The position numbers and the translations under genes were made by a program. DNA of 6,256 nt from Bacteroidota bacterium (lineage in GTDB: Bacteria; Bacteroidota; Bacteroidia; Flavobacteriales; Flavobacteriaceae): the NCBI GenBank assembly GCA_024280815.1, contig JAJRPL010000278.1:1-6256 (forward strand). The letters are read 5' to 3'. A model generated the notes under the pieces. That model saw only the letters and a list, made by a program, of their open reading frames with translations. It had not been told where the DNA came from and searched no databases. Of the stretch, positions 5,073 to 6,256 are shown piece by piece. Positions within the stretch are counted from its first letter, which is position 1. Every line of letters begins with the position of its first letter.

Positions 5073-5080
5073 CAAATATA
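5073..5080 (-). promoter_or_regulatory. -7 box of bshB1
   Basis: The minus strand reads TATATTTG at 5080-5073, matching TAnnTTTG, 21 nt before the ATG at 5051. No clear TTTG is found at -33; that region runs into the palindrome at 5104-5125. Confidence 0.6.
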
Positions 5081-5103
5081 CTATAAGTATTTTTAATGAA
5101 AAT

Positions 5104-5125
5104 ATTAGTTGCACGTGCAACTAAT
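5104..5125. promoter_or_regulatory. 22-bp perfect palindrome, probable MarR operator
   Basis: ATTAGTTGCAC followed directly by its exact reverse complement, centred between 5114 and 5115. Half-sites of the TTGC/GCAA kind are common for MarR-family dimers. The site lies 13 bp upstream of the MarR -7 box (5139) and 23 bp upstream of the bshB1 -7 box (5080), so it covers or touches the -33 region of both divergent promoters. A dimer bound here could repress both genes. Confidence 0.75.
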
Positions 5126-5138
5126 TAATTAATAGTGG

Positions 5139-5146
5139 TATGTTTG
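5139..5146 (+). promoter_or_regulatory. -7 box of the marR-efflux operon
   Basis: TATGTTTG is a perfect TAnnTTTG box. It ends 4 nt before the ATG at 5151, so the message would be leaderless or nearly so, the same arrangement as at the yefM start in this window. Confidence 0.65.
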
Positions 5147-5150
5147 CAGC

Positions 5151-5615
5151 ATGAAAAATAAGGCTAAACCTATTGATTATGAAAATAGCATTGCTCCTTG
5201 GCTGGGTATAACTATTAAAATTGTTGATTATCATTTACAAGAAGCATTAAGCAATAGCGGACTAGACCTCACAAAAGAGCAAATGATTGTCTTAAAAAAA
5301 TTACATGATCAAGATGGTTTAAATCAGAATGAGTTGGCATTTTTAACGTTGCGGAATAAATCTTCTTTGACACGTTTGTTATCTAAAATGGAGAACAAAA
5401 AATACATCACTAGAAAACAATGCACAAAAGACAAACGGATTAATAAGGTATATATCACACCCTTAGGAAAAGAAATTTTTAAAAAGACAATACCCGTCAT
5501 TAAATATATGATGAATACTGTAGAACAAAATATTTCTATCAAAGAGAAAGAACAATTCATCAATACTTTACAAAAAATACAATCAACCTTTAATTCAAAA
5601 GTAGCATCAATATGA
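5151..5615 (+). CDS. MarR-family transcriptional regulator
   Basis: 154 residues, the usual size. A dimeric winged-helix repressor. The fold shows as an N-terminal dimer helix (IAPWLGITIKIVDYHLQEAL, 14-33), a helix ending LTKEQMIVLKKLHDQDG, the winged helix LNQNELAFLTLRNKSSLTRL (57-76) with recognition helix, then LSKMENKKYITRKQ, the wing tip DKRINKVYITPLGKEI (94-109), and C-terminal dimer helices. The D-K-R of the wing is conserved. The only cysteine is Cys91, just before the wing, where many relatives have Asp or Ser. The stop overlaps the ATG of the efflux adaptor (ATGA), so this is one operon, and a palindromic operator lies in its promoter. It probably represses itself and the pump and releases on binding a toxic ligand or oxidant; the ligand cannot be read from the sequence. 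Confidence 0.92.
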   Translation: MKNKAKPIDYENSIAPWLGITIKIVDYHLQEALSNSGLDLTKEQMIVLKKLHDQDGLNQNELAFLTLRNKSSLTRLLSKMENKKYITRKQCTKDKRINKVYITPLGKEIFKKTIPVIKYMMNTVEQNISIKEKEQFINTLQKIQSTFNSKVASI

Positions 5616-6256
5616 GAAAAATAATAACCATAGCCTTAGGAGTTGCACTTTTAGTTGGTGCCGTTTTGGTTTCCAAGATGTTTATTGCCAACAAAAAGAA
5701 ACCGAAACCTAAATTTGATAAAGTTATCAAAAAAGTAGCTGTAGATACCGTACAGAATAAAGAAATACCTATTGTAATTACCACTAGTGGAAACTTAACT
5801 GCTAAAAATAAAATTCAACTTTTTGCAGAAGTTCAAGGAGTTTTAAAAATTGCTGCTAAAGATTTTAAGGCAGGTACAAGCTATCGAAAAGGTGAAACTA
5901 TTTTACGTATAAATAGTGATGAATTCTATGCCAACCTACAATCTCAAAAAAGTAATTTTCACAATAATATTACTGCTATTTTACCCGACATTCGCTTAGA
6001 CTACCCTAATGAATATCAAAAATGGCAAGACTATTTAAATAGTCTTGAAATCAATAAAACTACGCCAAAACTACCTACAATAAACTCAGATAAAGAAAAA
6101 TACTTCATCTCTGGCAGAGGGATAAACACCGCCTATTATAATGTTAAAAATTTAGAAGTAAAATTAAATAAATATAGCTTGCGTGCTCCTTATAATGGTA
6201 TTGTAACTGAAGCGTTAGTTACCCCAGGAACCTTAGTTAGAGCTGGTCAAAAATTG
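5612..6256 (+). CDS. Periplasmic adaptor (HlyD/MFP family) of an RND-type efflux pump, 3' part outside the window
   Basis: 215 residues are visible and the frame is still open at the window end. The protein bridges an inner-membrane RND transporter and an outer-membrane channel. It starts MRKIITIALGVALLVGAVLV with an N-terminal membrane anchor (about 4-24), then a basic-proline stretch (KKKPKPKFDK). The first beta-barrel strand and lipoyl half follow: VAVDTVQNKEIPIVITTSGN (42-61), then IQLFAEVQGVLKIAAKDFKA and GTSYRKGETILRINSDEF (68-105). The second lipoyl half is YSLRAPYNGIVTEALVTPGT onward (188-215). The insert between the halves (106-187) is longer than a simple loop but contains Pro-rich linkers (LPDIRLDYPNEYQKWQDYL, TTPKLPTINS) where a regular coiled-coil hairpin would be expected. 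It begins 4 nt inside the MarR stop and is surely cotranscribed; a transporter gene should follow outside the window. Substrate unknown. Confidence 0.88.
   Translation, partial: MRKIITIALGVALLVGAVLVSKMFIANKKKPKPKFDKVIKKVAVDTVQNKEIPIVITTSGNLTAKNKIQLFAEVQGVLKIAAKDFKAGTSYRKGETILRINSDEFYANLQSQKSNFHNNITAILPDIRLDYPNEYQKWQDYLNSLEINKTTPKLPTINSDKEKYFISGRGINTAYYNVKNLEVKLNKYSLRAPYNGIVTEALVTPGTLVRAGQKL

Noticed and set aside
5052..5120. Longer bshB1 start at 5120
   Set aside because: The extra 23 codons run through the promoter box and palindrome and are not conserved; MKLDILAIGAHPDD is the normal start.
5324..5563. Open frame of 79 codons on the minus strand
   Set aside because: Antisense to the MarR gene; leucine/phenylalanine-rich shadow.
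5590..5784. Open frame of 64 codons on the minus strand
   Set aside because: Antisense to the start of the efflux adaptor, whose membrane anchor and ATGA overlap with marR are clear.

Overview
The window looks like a piece of a Bacteroidota chromosome, most likely Flavobacteriaceae. The DNA is very AT-rich, and several genes are preceded by the Bacteroidota -7 box TAnnTTTG instead of a TATAAT box. The proteins also fit: a bacillithiol deacetylase (BshB1), a Bacteroidota-style RHS core, and YefM/YoeB and RND-adaptor proteins of Bacteroidota type. Genus cannot be told from the sequence alone.

Layout. Positions 1-69 hold a tRNA-His (GTG), minus strand, cut by the window edge. It has a clear promoter near 190-219 and a duplicated 16-bp piece of its own 5' end at 135-150. 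At 288-1541 (+) lies a complete YbdG-type mechanosensitive channel. From about 1560 to 3020 the DNA is accessory and scrambled. It holds the C-terminal remnant of an IS110-family transposase (1585-1881, +). Next is a YefM/YoeB-type toxin-antitoxin pair on the minus strand (2446-1937), in which the toxin is intact but the antitoxin's second codon is a stop. A cluster of hairpin repeats follows, with a fragment of a likely HTH regulator (2717-2860, +) inside it.

On the minus strand, 5051-2997 reads bshB1, then an orphan RHS core with a polymorphic C-terminal domain, then an overlapping small lipoprotein that could be its immunity protein. The RHS tip starts only 38 bp after bshB1 and has no promoter I can see. 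It looks like a displaced cassette.

Divergent from bshB1, a MarR-family repressor gene (5151-5615, +) overlaps by 4 nt a membrane-fusion protein of an RND-type efflux pump (5612 to the window end). A perfect 22-bp palindrome (5104-5125) lies between bshB1 and marR, near the expected -33 region of both promoters. It is the obvious candidate MarR operator, possibly linking bacillithiol synthesis to efflux.

Points most worth a second look are the antitoxin with a codon-2 stop beside an intact toxin gene, three 21-bp hairpins whose arms change in a compensated way, the two gene remnants that both begin after a similar short motif, the duplicated tRNA 5' end, and the RHS tip with an unidentified C-terminal domain. 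Positions 2489-2560 hold nothing I can recognise; 2561-2710 and 2861-3021 are repeat sequence.
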